Part shown: positions 17,091 through 27,797 of the stretch, one piece after another | Layout: each line of letters starts with the position of its first letter | Numbering within the stretch: position 1 is the stretch's first letter | Assembly (NCBI GenBank): GCA_947253765.1 | Contig: CAMYAK010000001.1 | Coordinates: forward strand, 62,001 to 126,000 | Direction: 5' to 3' | Origin: an uncultured Tissierellia bacterium | GTDB lineage: Bacteria > Bacillota > Clostridia > Tissierellales > Peptoniphilaceae | DNA length: 64,000 bases | Notes under the pieces: model-generated | Databases searched by the model: none | What the model was told of the DNA's origin: nothing | The model's input: the letters and a program-made list of their open reading frames with translations, nothing else | Made by a program: the position numbers and the translations under genes

Positions 17091-17106
<16 letters not shown>
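17068..17106. terminator. Bidirectional terminator overlapping the murG stop codon
   Basis: Arms 17068-17084 and 17090-17106 form a 17-bp stem with a few mismatches. T runs lie on both sides (plus-strand TCTTTTTT; minus-strand TTTTTTG). The right arm lies inside the last codons of murG (stop at 17091-17093), so coding sequence and terminator are the same bases. Confidence 0.85.
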
Positions 17107-19513
<2,407 letters not shown>

Positions 19514-19536
19514 TTACATCAGTCAAGCCCCTTAGC

Positions 19537-20208
19537 TTAAGTATAATCATCTCCCAGGACAAAAGCCTTGGCCCTGTCCGGTATCCCTATGTGCAAGACC
19601 CTGATCGGACACCTGATCATGGGATTGTCATAAAGGCCCTTTTTCATAATCTCCAAAGTCAAAATTGCCGAAGGCTCTATGCAAGCACCGAGAGACTTTC
19701 CCCTGTCAGCATCCAATCCCGATGGCAGGTCGACCGAAACCGTAAAAACTCTTGATTCGTTGATCTGCTCTATAACCACTGCTTGGAGCTCCCTGACCGG
19801 CCTATTCAGTCCCGTTCCCAATATTGCATCAATTATCGTATTGACCTTCTTGAGTTCATCCGCCAGGTCCTCTATATCACCAAGGGTCTCAATCTTTTTA
19901 ATATTGGCCCTCATATGCCTTAATATGGCGAGGTTTGTTTTAAAATCCGGGCTTCCGTGAGTTTCATCCCCTATTATATATATGCTTACGCTCTTCCCCC
20001 TGTTTATTAAGCCTCTGGCTATGGCAAGGCCGTCCCCGCCGTTATTTCCCGTTCCGCAAAACACGGCAAAAGTATGCCTCCTTTGCAGGTCAAGATTTGA
20101 AATTACCGCCAAGGCCGCATTTTCCATCAAAACTATTGAGGGAATCTCCATCTGCTCGATTGCATAGTGGTCTATTCTCCGCATCTGGTCGGAATTAACA
20201 AGAAGCAT
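19537..20208 (-). CDS. nnrE: NAD(P)H-hydrate epimerase (YjeF N-terminal domain only)
   Basis: Repairs damaged NAD(P)H by interconverting R and S hydrates so that the dehydratase can act. At 223 residues it is only the YjeF_N domain, with CGTGNNGGDGLAIARGL near residues 50-66 and DLPSGLDADRG near 158. Most Firmicutes fuse this to the ADP/ATP-dependent dehydratase in one ~500-residue protein; that half is absent here and must be encoded elsewhere or missing. It is the last gene of the dtd-to-nnrE run. Confidence 0.85.
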   Translation of the reverse strand: MLLVNSDQMRRIDHYAIEQMEIPSIVLMENAALAVISNLDLQRRHTFAVFCGTGNNGGDGLAIARGLINRGKSVSIYIIGDETHGSPDFKTNLAILRHMRANIKKIETLGDIEDLADELKKVNTIIDAILGTGLNRPVRELQAVVIEQINESRVFTVSVDLPSGLDADRGKSLGACIEPSAILTLEIMKKGLYDNPMIRCPIRVLHIGIPDRAKAFVLGDDYT

Positions 20209-20224
20209 CCTTACCTCCTCGAAA

Positions 20225-21175
20225 CTAGGACTTTCTCCTCAAATCAGGTCCAAAAAATTCATACAATATATATTCATTTCCTATCCTGGACTTAATACGG
20301 TCATCATAGAACTCTCCAAGATCGTCAGGCCCCAAATTGGAAGATATGAGGGTCGGTCTCCTGCTTATTATCCTGGAATTTATGACCTCGAATATATCGG
20401 CCCTTGCCTTATTGCCGACAAATTCCGCACCCAAGTCATCTATGACCAGGAGGTCGCAGTCAAAAATGAAGTCCCTCTCCTCTTGCATGGCCTCTTTGTT
20501 ATATGAAAAAGTGTAGTCTCCCAAAAAGTTTATCAGGTCGTAGCAGGTCCTGTAAAATACGCTGAACCCCTCATCAATAAGGGCCTTGGCCAGGGAATTG
20601 GCCAAAAAAGTCTTGCCCGTTCCAACCGGACCGTAAAAATATAGGCTTGGGGAGTTCTTTCCGAAGTGAGGAATATACTCGGTTCTTAGATCATGGGCCA
20701 CCTCTTTCATGTGGTCATAGGGACTCATGGGTTCATCCGCCTGCCTGTCTTTGCTGAAAATTTCCAAATCAAAACTTGAAAAATTCTCTTTGTTAAGCCT
20801 TTCAGGGATTGAGGACTTTTTATACATTTCTTTCAACTTGAGCAAGTTTCTGCATTTGCAGGACCTTCCCTCAATGAAGCCCGTGTCCTTACAATCCGGG
20901 CAGAAATACCTGACCTCTTCATAGTCGGCAGGGATCCTCATCTCTTTAAGTATGGACTTTTTCTTCTCGCTTATCCGGTCTATTTCCGACCTTATTTCCT
21001 TTATGTCCTCATCCGATCCGGCCAAGCTTTTTATGAGTACTTGAGAAGCCAGGTTCCTCCGCCTATCTTCCAGATCCATAAGCTCCGGCCTGTCTTTATA
21101 TAAAAGGCTCAGCCGATCGTCCCTTTCTTTTATCGCCCTCTGCCTTCTTCTCTCGAGAATCTCACTAACCTTCAT
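20225..21175 (-). CDS. dnaI: Helicase loader DnaI/DnaC-type AAA+ ATPase
   Basis: Loads the replicative helicase DnaB onto DNA. Of its 316 residues the N-terminal part carries a zinc-binding set (CPDCKDTGF, CKCRN near residues 93-112). The AAA+ domain has Walker A FYGPVGTGKTFLA near 184 and Walker B LLVIDDLGAEF near 243. It lies downstream of dnaB and a DnaD-like gene, overlapping the latter by 11 bases, the expected primosome grouping. Confidence 0.88.
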   Translation of the reverse strand: MKVSEILERRRQRAIKERDDRLSLLYKDRPELMDLEDRRRNLASQVLIKSLAGSDEDIKEIRSEIDRISEKKKSILKEMRIPADYEEVRYFCPDCKDTGFIEGRSCKCRNLLKLKEMYKKSSIPERLNKENFSSFDLEIFSKDRQADEPMSPYDHMKEVAHDLRTEYIPHFGKNSPSLYFYGPVGTGKTFLANSLAKALIDEGFSVFYRTCYDLINFLGDYTFSYNKEAMQEERDFIFDCDLLVIDDLGAEFVGNKARADIFEVINSRIISRRPTLISSNLGPDDLGEFYDDRIKSRIGNEYILYEFFGPDLRRKS

Positions 21176-21992
21176 GACTGTCTCCCCTTAAGGACTTTTT
21201 CCTTGACCTCTCCAAGGCCTCTTTAACCCAAGCCCTATCTTCCTCCCTCGTACTTTTTCTTGTAGTGGAAGTCTTTTGAACCTTAGCCTTGGCCTTAGCC
21301 GGCCCGGTCTTTTGGCCCTCTCTTGCCTTGGCCTCTTCTTCTTTTTTCAAAAATTTGTCCAGGTCTTCGCGATTGTTTATGTTTTCAAAACGTATCCAGT
21401 TCTCAACTATGGCTGTCAGATAATTAAAAGACCTTGATGAAGCTTCTTTTGTTGTAGCCGCTTTTTTATATGCATATAGGAAAAAGTCCGGATTTATCGG
21501 ATATTTATCCAATATGTCCAAAACTTGTCTTATTTCGTTAGCCTTAAGCTCAACCCTATAGGGTCTGCCTTCCGAAAGGAAGTCCTCCAAGCCTCCAAAC
21601 ATGGCCTCTTTTTCATTTGTTCCCGGCCTGTCTTCTCGGTCGTCCGCTTCCTTTTGCTCACCTTTCTCTCCCCTGTCATAGTAGCCTGAATAGAGGAGGA
21701 GCATGGATAAGAATTTGAACTTGACCTGGCCGTCCTCGGAATCCTCTTTTATAAGCCCCCTATCCATCCAAAAAGACAGGGCTTCCACCAGCTCATCACT
21801 GGTCATCCCGAGAGCCCTGCTGAGTTCATCAGCTTCAAGCCCCTCATCGTCTCCGCTGTATGAGTGCATCCATCCATATATGTAAACTCTCAAGGCATTG
21901 TCAGGAGCACTTGTTAAGTAGGTTTCAAGGAAGATATTCTCCATTGGTGTGACCCTGAAATCCACCTTTGAATTGTCAAATTGAATTTTCAT
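21165..21992 (-). CDS. DnaD-domain primosome protein (DnaB/DnaD-like)
   Basis: A 275-residue protein with an N-terminal winged-helix-like region and a DnaD-type helical domain at about 135-210 (NEIRQVLDILDKYP, SFNYLTAIVENWI), then a basic, low-complexity tail. Such proteins bind DNA and help the loader during initiation or restart. ATG 21992 was chosen because a G-rich stretch lies just upstream; ATG 22004, overlapping the dnaB stop, is an alternative that adds four residues. Confidence 0.75.
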   Translation of the reverse strand: MKIQFDNSKVDFRVTPMENIFLETYLTSAPDNALRVYIYGWMHSYSGDDEGLEADELSRALGMTSDELVEALSFWMDRGLIKEDSEDGQVKFKFLSMLLLYSGYYDRGEKGEQKEADDREDRPGTNEKEAMFGGLEDFLSEGRPYRVELKANEIRQVLDILDKYPINPDFFLYAYKKAATTKEASSRSFNYLTAIVENWIRFENINNREDLDKFLKKEEEAKAREGQKTGPAKAKAKVQKTSTTRKSTREEDRAWVKEALERSRKKSLRGDSHEG

Positions 21993-22003
21993 AAGTCCCC
22001 CCA

Positions 22004-23377
22004 TCAGGCATTTGGATCGGTACTGTAGTCTATGTCGACAAACATAGTCTGTTCCTTCTTGAAATAGAGGTTGACGGTTCCGGTTGGACCGTTCCTATGT
22101 TTTGCTATATTTACCTCAGTTATATTGGGTTTGTCCGTTTCGCTGTTATAGTAGTCCTCACGATAAAGGAGCATAACGACGTCCGCATCCTGTTCAATGG
22201 CGCCCGACTCCCTCATGTCGCTCATTAGCGGCCTTGCCCCTTCTCGAGACTCGGCCTTCCTTGAAAGCTGGGAAAGAGCCAGGACAGGACAATTCAGCTC
22301 CTTGGCCAGACCCTTGAGTCCTCTTGATATTGTGGTAATTTCCTGCTGCCTGTTGTCACTCCTTCTTGAATCGTCAACGGTCATAAGCTGGAGATAGTCT
22401 ATTACAATTAGGTCAAGGCCCTTTTCTATCTTCATCCTTCTGCATTTTGATCTCAGGTCCTGGATTGATAATGAAGAAGTGTCGTCAATGTACAATTGCA
22501 GGCTTTTCAACTTTTCAACGCCTTTGAGCAAAAGTGCCCAGTCATCACTTTCAAAAAGGTCTCCGGATATGATTTTCTGCAAATCTATTCCCGATGCCGC
22601 GGATAATAGCCTTTGGCCAAGCTGGAGTTTGCTCATTTCCAGGGAAAATATAGCGACTTTATATGGGTGGTCCCCCTTTTCATCCTCATACCTGGCTGCA
22701 TGGTAGGCCATGTTTACGCCCAGGGCTGTTTTTCCCATTGAAGGTCTGGCTGCCAATAGGACCAGGTCCGACCTTTGGAGGCCTGACAGCTGCTTGTCAA
22801 GGTCTCTGAATCCCGTGGGAATACCCGTCAATTTTCCCCTGTTTACGGAAAGGTCCGAGATCCTCTTTAGGGTATCTTCTATGCTCTCCCTTATTGCGAC
22901 CAGGCCGCTTTCCTTCTTTTCCTTGGTTATCTCGACAAGCCTGCTTTCAGCCGCCTCCAATATTGCGTCCGGATCTTCAGAAGCGTCCTGGGACTTTCTC
23001 CTTATGTCTTCACCGAATAGGATAAGGTCACGCAGGGTTGAGTTCTTCTTCACTATGTTCACATAGGAATCGAGATTGGAAAGAAGGTAGGGCTCTTCAG
23101 TTATTGACAAAAGAAAGTCCATACCCCCGATTTCATCAAAGCTCTTTTCCTTCTTGAGGTACTCCTCAAGAGTTGTGTAATCAATGGGTTCCCTTGAAGC
23201 CGAAAGGCTCAGCATGGCCCTGTAAAGAAGCGCATGTTTAGGATAGTAAAAATCACGGTCCGTGAGGATCTGGGAAACAAGATTAAGTTTTGAATTGTCT
23301 ATAAAAATACAGCCCAGAACCGCACGCTCAGCGCTCGGACTTGCGGGCTGTGTTCTTTTTACATCCTTCTCAGACAT
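22004..23377 (-). CDS. dnaB: Replicative DNA helicase DnaB
   Basis: Hexameric 5'-3' helicase of the replication fork. It has 457 residues: N-terminal primase-interacting domain (ERAVLGCIFID) and a RecA-like domain with Walker A AARPSMGKTALGVN near residue 213, DLIVIDYLQLM near 320, and the DMRESGAIEQDADVV segment near 387. No intein. It starts 1 base after rplI, matching the conserved gdpP-rplI-dnaB order. Confidence 0.95.
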   Translation of the reverse strand: MSEKDVKRTQPASPSAERAVLGCIFIDNSKLNLVSQILTDRDFYYPKHALLYRAMLSLSASREPIDYTTLEEYLKKEKSFDEIGGMDFLLSITEEPYLLSNLDSYVNIVKKNSTLRDLILFGEDIRRKSQDASEDPDAILEAAESRLVEITKEKKESGLVAIRESIEDTLKRISDLSVNRGKLTGIPTGFRDLDKQLSGLQRSDLVLLAARPSMGKTALGVNMAYHAARYEDEKGDHPYKVAIFSLEMSKLQLGQRLLSAASGIDLQKIISGDLFESDDWALLLKGVEKLKSLQLYIDDTSSLSIQDLRSKCRRMKIEKGLDLIVIDYLQLMTVDDSRRSDNRQQEITTISRGLKGLAKELNCPVLALSQLSRKAESREGARPLMSDMRESGAIEQDADVVMLLYREDYYNSETDKPNITEVNIAKHRNGPTGTVNLYFKKEQTMFVDIDYSTDPNA

Positions 23378-23378
23378 T

Positions 23379-23825
23379 TTAAGCCTCTACTACGTGGACT
23401 TTAATATTGGCCAGCATCTCCGGATAAACCCTGATCCCGACCTCGCAGTCTCCAATTTCTTTTATAGGTTCGGAAAGCTCAATCTTCTTCTTGTCAATTT
23501 CAATACCAAGAGTTTTCTTTATAGAATCTGCAATGTCCTGGGATGTAATTGACCCGAATAGCCTTCCTTCGGAACCGGCCTTTGCCTTTACGTTAATATC
23601 CGTTTTTTCCAATATTTCCTTCAGCTGTCCGGCCTCTTCCCTTCTTTTGGCTTCCTCAGCCCTCATCCTGGCCCGGTCCTGCTTCCAACGCTTTATTACA
23701 TCGGGGGTGGCTTTGAGAGCAAGCCCGTTTTTCTCTAAAAAGTTATTAAAAAATCCGGTTTTTACATTGACCAGTTCACCGGCCTTGCCTGTTCCTTCTA
23801 CATCTTTAATCAGTATTGCTTTCAT
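23379..23825 (-). CDS. rplI: 50S ribosomal protein L9
   Basis: A 148-residue ribosomal protein that binds 23S rRNA and restrains frameshifting. The N-terminal domain has GTGKAGELVNVKTGFFNNFL; a long central helix (about 40-75) connects to the C-terminal domain (GRLFGSITSQDIADSI). The start overlaps the end of gdpP by 20 bases. Confidence 0.95.
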   Translation of the reverse strand: MKAILIKDVEGTGKAGELVNVKTGFFNNFLEKNGLALKATPDVIKRWKQDRARMRAEEAKRREEAGQLKEILEKTDINVKAKAGSEGRLFGSITSQDIADSIKKTLGIEIDKKKIELSEPIKEIGDCEVGIRVYPEMLANIKVHVVEA

Positions 23826-25884
23826 TATCAGCTACCTCCTCTAAAAAGTATTCATGTATAGCTTTCTTTAACAGGTCCTCAGCCCTGTCCATATTTTCAT
23901 CCATCTGTGTGGCTGCGGCCGTCAAGTGGCCGCCACCGCCAAGGCGTTCCATAATCAGCTGAACCGAAATATCTCCAAGGCTCCTTGCCGATATATGTAC
24001 CCTACCATCAGTATAGGTCAATACAAATGAAGCCTCAATCCCCCTTATGCCCAGAAGCTCATCTGCCGCCTGGGAAGCAACAAGGCTTGACCCCTCAATA
24101 TCCTTTTCAAATCGACCTATCATGGTGTTGTGCTCGCACTTCTTTGCATTGGCAATAATCTCTGACCTATATTGGGTGAGAATCAGGTCGTCCTGGAAGA
24201 GCTGCTTGATAACCATCGAATCGGCTCCCCGATTTTTCAGGAAGGCTGCCGCCTCAAAGGTCCTGGCTCCCGTCTGGTAGTTGAATTCTTTTGTGTCAAC
24301 CATTATTCCGGCCAAGAGGGCTTCGGCCACAACCTTGGGCATGATTGGAGATCCTTCCAGATATGAGAACATCTCCGTAACCAGTTCTGAAGCCGATGAT
24401 GAGTAGGGCTCTATATATGATATTTCCGCTTCTTTTATATAGTCCGACCCTCTCCTGTGATGGTCCACTATTATTATCCTGTTGCCCATATCCAAAAGCT
24501 CGGGACAGCAGGTAGAATCATGCCTGTGATTATCAACCACTATAACCAGGGACTCCTTGGTCTTCATTGCAAGAGCCGCTTCCGGAGAAATTATCAAGTC
24601 ATTAGCCCCCTTAAGGTCCTTCATAACCCCGTTATATAAGTTTTCTATTGCAGTAGTCACCTCGTCCAAAACGATAAAGGGGCTGCCCCCGACTGTTTTC
24701 GCAAAAAACGCCATTCCCAAAGAAGCCCCCAATGAATCCATGTCTCCGTTCCTATGTCCCATAATAAAGACCTTGTCGGAGTTAATTATAAAAGATTTTA
24801 TAGTATTGGACATTACCCTGGCTTTTACCTTGGTAAACCTCTGTGTTGCCTGGTTTTTACCGCCAAAGTAATTTAGGTCCTCTCCGCATTTTATGACCAC
24901 CTGGTCTCCGCCTCTTGATAAGGCTATATCCAAGGCCTGTTTCGAATCGTCCCATATTTGACCGGGATCCCCGTTACCGTAAGATATTCCCAGTGACAGG
25001 GTAGGAGCTATTGAAACCCCTCTTATCTTCTTAATATTTTCAGTTATCTCAAAATGATCTTTTTGCATCTCTTCAAGCTTTTTGCGGTCCATGATCATAA
25101 CATAGCGCTCAGACTCGTACTTGATCATAAAAGCATTATACTTTCCCGCATAGGCATTTATTTTCCTATCAACCTGGGCACTTATCAAGGGCCTGTCCTG
25201 TTCCGAGACCCTCGACCTGACCTCGTCATAGTTGTCAAAAAATACTGAACACACGGCAAGCTGCTTATCCCTACATTCCTTTTCCAGGCTTACCTCCAAC
25301 GACCTGTCCAAACCGTAAATCAAAAGGAGCCGGCTTCCCGGGTTTCCGTCTGTCATATTGTGATAGAAAATATAGTCTTTTCCTGAAATATTCATGGCCA
25401 GGGGCAAGCTGTCCTTTTCTTTCCAATCATCAAAGCTCAGGTACCCGAAATATTGGTTATATGATTGGCCCAGAGCTGTGGATTCAATTTCAAACAGCTC
25501 TTTAAAATATGAGTTATACCATAAAAAGAGGCCTTCCTCATTTACGACCGCCATCGGAAATGGCATGTTGAAGATTGCGCTCTTCGTTATCTCATCAAAA
25601 TTCTTGTCAAGGGCTTCTACAGCTTCCATTGCCCGGCTGTGACTCAATTTTTCCATTTGATAGCAGTGGAAATATGCAAAGACAGCCACTCCGAGACTCA
25701 AGGCCCCGGCAGGCGGATTATACAGGCCTAAAATTAAAGATATGAAAAACATGGCTACAGGCAAAATCAGAACATTGCCCATGTCCAATTTAATGGCCTC
25801 ATGGTCCTTGTTTTCCGCCTTTTTCCTCAGAAACCGGCCCTTTTTTCTTTTTTCTTCACTATTTTTTTTAATAGGGTCCTTCAT
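23806..25884 (-). CDS. gdpP: Cyclic-di-AMP phosphodiesterase GdpP
   Basis: Degrades c-di-AMP at the membrane. Order of parts in 692 residues: two transmembrane helices (about 36-75), a PAS domain (about 105-190), a degenerate GGDEF domain (about 205-335, with GGDQ), and DHH (GHRNGDMDS near 376, IVDHHRRG near 470) plus DHHA1 (LGGGGHLTAAA near 645) catalytic domains. It lies between yybS and rplI as in other Firmicutes and overlaps both. Confidence 0.94.
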   Translation of the reverse strand: MKDPIKKNSEEKRKKGRFLRKKAENKDHEAIKLDMGNVLILPVAMFFISLILGLYNPPAGALSLGVAVFAYFHCYQMEKLSHSRAMEAVEALDKNFDEITKSAIFNMPFPMAVVNEEGLFLWYNSYFKELFEIESTALGQSYNQYFGYLSFDDWKEKDSLPLAMNISGKDYIFYHNMTDGNPGSRLLLIYGLDRSLEVSLEKECRDKQLAVCSVFFDNYDEVRSRVSEQDRPLISAQVDRKINAYAGKYNAFMIKYESERYVMIMDRKKLEEMQKDHFEITENIKKIRGVSIAPTLSLGISYGNGDPGQIWDDSKQALDIALSRGGDQVVIKCGEDLNYFGGKNQATQRFTKVKARVMSNTIKSFIINSDKVFIMGHRNGDMDSLGASLGMAFFAKTVGGSPFIVLDEVTTAIENLYNGVMKDLKGANDLIISPEAALAMKTKESLVIVVDNHRHDSTCCPELLDMGNRIIIVDHHRRGSDYIKEAEISYIEPYSSSASELVTEMFSYLEGSPIMPKVVAEALLAGIMVDTKEFNYQTGARTFEAAAFLKNRGADSMVIKQLFQDDLILTQYRSEIIANAKKCEHNTMIGRFEKDIEGSSLVASQAADELLGIRGIEASFVLTYTDGRVHISARSLGDISVQLIMERLGGGGHLTAAATQMDENMDRAEDLLKKAIHEYFLEEVADNESNTD

Positions 25885-26833
25885 TGGAATCCTCTTTCTG
25901 TTTTTCCTTATCCCTTATGGAAAATACCGCATCTGCCAATCCCATTATAGTGGCAAAGACAGATCCTATCATAAAAACAATGGCCAGTGTATATACTATT
26001 AATCTTCTTACTATGCCGCGTCCCCTCTTTTTCATAATATAGTCTATATATGCAAAGCCGTTTAGGAAGAAGACACCTATTGAAATCAGTGTGATGTTAT
26101 ACAATACAGTTGTTAATACCGAGTCGCCCCTTCCTATAATCGGTGTAAGGGCACAAATTGCCAAGGCTCCGATAGCGGGCAGTCTCGGGAATTTAAAGTC
26201 TGACAGTCCGTAGCTTGCCACATCTTTTCCGGCGGCGTTTAACAAGGAGTGTGATAAAAGGGAAGCAAAGAACACGGATACCATACCTGATAAAAAGCCT
26301 ATGCCGGGTATGAGTTTTAATATGATATCCACTCCCGTTGAATATTTATATTCCAGTCCGGGAATGTCTATTCCCCCTGAACGTTCCATCATTGCTTTTA
26401 CAAAATTATCATAGTTGCCCAGCATGGTCTCTCTTAGGAGCTTTATCAGCGATTGTCCTGAAATCATTTGGGCAATCCCGGTTTGCACAAAGCCGGCAGC
26501 CAAAAATACAAGTGATGTGACTATTATTTCATGGAAGAAGTCGGCCTTGCTTTTTATCATAATTCCTAAGCACAAAGCAGCGGGCAATAAATAGACCATT
26601 GCCAAGGCCATCTGTGTCGGGGAAGTCAGAACTGCCGCCACCACTCCTATTACAAGGGTTGAAATAAGGGTCCAGACCGGGCCTTCGCTGACAAATAAGG
26701 TTGCTACCGGAAAAATTTGAAACAGTCCCAAAAAAGGCAGGTGGTGGGTTGAACTGTAATAGATTAAAATAGTCAGGGCAATTGCCATTAAACTGTTTAT
26801 AGGCCCTGAATATTTTTCAGAAATCGACTTCAT
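25868..26833 (-). CDS. yybS: YybS-family (DUF2232) membrane protein
   Basis: A 321-residue integral membrane protein with about eight hydrophobic segments and little soluble sequence. Homologues always precede gdpP in this cluster; the S-component-like topology suggests transport, but the function is not established. Start ATG 26833 shares one base with the dtd stop (TAATG), with GGAGG 8 bases upstream; a longer frame reaching into dtd was not used. Confidence 0.82.
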   Translation of the reverse strand: MKSISEKYSGPINSLMAIALTILIYYSSTHHLPFLGLFQIFPVATLFVSEGPVWTLISTLVIGVVAAVLTSPTQMALAMVYLLPAALCLGIMIKSKADFFHEIIVTSLVFLAAGFVQTGIAQMISGQSLIKLLRETMLGNYDNFVKAMMERSGGIDIPGLEYKYSTGVDIILKLIPGIGFLSGMVSVFFASLLSHSLLNAAGKDVASYGLSDFKFPRLPAIGALAICALTPIIGRGDSVLTTVLYNITLISIGVFFLNGFAYIDYIMKKRGRGIVRRLIVYTLAIVFMIGSVFATIMGLADAVFSIRDKEKQKEDSNEGPY

Positions 26834-27279
26834 TATAAGTCCTCCGTATCCAGCCAAATTGTAAAAGGCCCTTCATTGATAAGCTCTACATCCATCTCGG
26901 CCCCAAAAATCCCATGTTCAACAATTGGAACATCCTTTCTTGCAGCCTCTAAAAATGACTCATATAGATTCTTACCCTTTTCTCCCCCCGCAGCCTCAAC
27001 AAAGCTTGGTCTGTTGCCCCTACGGCAGTTGGCATATAGGGTGAATTGGGAAACGATAAGGCATGATCCGCCAATTTTTTCAAGATTCCAGTTGGTCTTG
27101 CCCTGATCGTCTTCCCAGATACGGAGCTTGTTTATCTTATTCCAAAGTTTTTCTACCTCTTCAGGTCCGTCTTCTGTACCGACCCCTAAAAAAATCAGGT
27201 AGCCTCTATCTATTTTTCCTACAATTTTATCTTCAACTTTAACTGAAGCTTTTTTTACACATTGGATGAGTGCCCTCAT
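26833..27279 (-). CDS. dtd: D-aminoacyl-tRNA deacylase
   Basis: Removes D-amino acids (and glycine) mischarged on tRNA. At 148 residues it has the usual length. It begins MRALIQCVKKASV; SQFTLYAN near residue 79 and the Gly-cisPro-like stretch NEGPFTIWLDT near the end mark the active site. The start was set at ATG 27279 (GAGG upstream), six codons inside the longest frame. It is the first gene of the replication/c-di-AMP operon. Confidence 0.93.
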   Translation of the reverse strand: MRALIQCVKKASVKVEDKIVGKIDRGYLIFLGVGTEDGPEEVEKLWNKINKLRIWEDDQGKTNWNLEKIGGSCLIVSQFTLYANCRRGNRPSFVEAAGGEKGKNLYESFLEAARKDVPIVEHGIFGAEMDVELINEGPFTIWLDTEDL

Positions 27280-27334
27280 TTTATCCTCAACTTTCAATAC
27301 ATCTTATCTTTGTAAGTACCTATTATTTTACCAA

Positions 27335-27340
27335 ATTATA
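27335..27340 (-). promoter_or_regulatory. -10 box of the dtd operon
   Basis: Consensus TATAAT on the minus strand, about 55 bases before dtd. No matching -35 was recognised. A nearby TGG-TAAAAT is an alternative. Confidence 0.35.
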
Positions 27341-27376
27341 GGCCCGGTGTGGCATAAGATACTTTTGCTGATCTGC

Positions 27377-27405
27377 TTGACAAAATTAGATCTAAATATT
27401 ATTAT
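27377..27405 (+). promoter_or_regulatory. Promoter of the ArsR-type regulator and metal ATPase
   Basis: TTGACA (27377-27382), a 17-base spacer and TATTAT (27400-27405), about 80 bases before the regulator gene. Confidence 0.7.
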
Positions 27406-27412
27406 TACTTTG

Positions 27413-27438
27413 ATAGTTGAGCAAACGTTCAATTGTTA
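27413..27438. promoter_or_regulatory. ArsR/SmtB-type operator
   Basis: An imperfect dyad around TTGAGCAAACGTTCAA, similar to the TGAACA-AA-TATTCA sites of CadC/CzrA regulators, begins 7 bases after the -10 box. It would let the following regulator repress its own operon until metal binds. Confidence 0.55.
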
Positions 27439-27487
27439 TTTATAAATACACTACATTACATATAAGCAAGCAAGAAAGGACAATCCT

Positions 27488-27796
27488 ATGGCAAAAGCTA
27501 ATAAGCCCCAATCAGTAAGCGACGAGAGCATAGCCGCTTTTTTCTCGGTTATGGGCGACACCACGAGGATAAGGATCTTAAAAGAGCTCCTGGATGAGGA
27601 GCAGAATGTCGGAAGCCTATCTGAGAAACTCGGCCTCTCAATTTCTGCAATCTCCCACCAGCTCAGAATCCTTAGAAATCACGACCTTGTAAGGTACAGA
27701 AGAGAAGGTAAATACATTTTTTACAGGATTTCCGATATCCACGTTTCAGCCATAATTCAGACCGGCTGGGACCACTTATCAGAGGAGGAAAAATAA
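27488..27796 (+). CDS. ArsR/SmtB-family metal-responsive repressor (CzrA-like)
   Basis: A 102-residue winged-helix repressor. DTTRIRILKEL and the recognition helix LGLSISAISHQLRIL are typical. The Cys box of the ArsR/CadC alpha-3 site (ELCVCDL) is replaced by ELLDEEQ. The C-terminal helix carries DIHV and WDH, the alpha-5 type ligands of Zn/Co sensors such as CzrA. It probably responds to zinc or cobalt and controls the ATPase one base downstream. Confidence 0.85.
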   Translation: MAKANKPQSVSDESIAAFFSVMGDTTRIRILKELLDEEQNVGSLSEKLGLSISAISHQLRILRNHDLVRYRREGKYIFYRISDIHVSAIIQTGWDHLSEEEK

Positions 27797-27797
27797 T

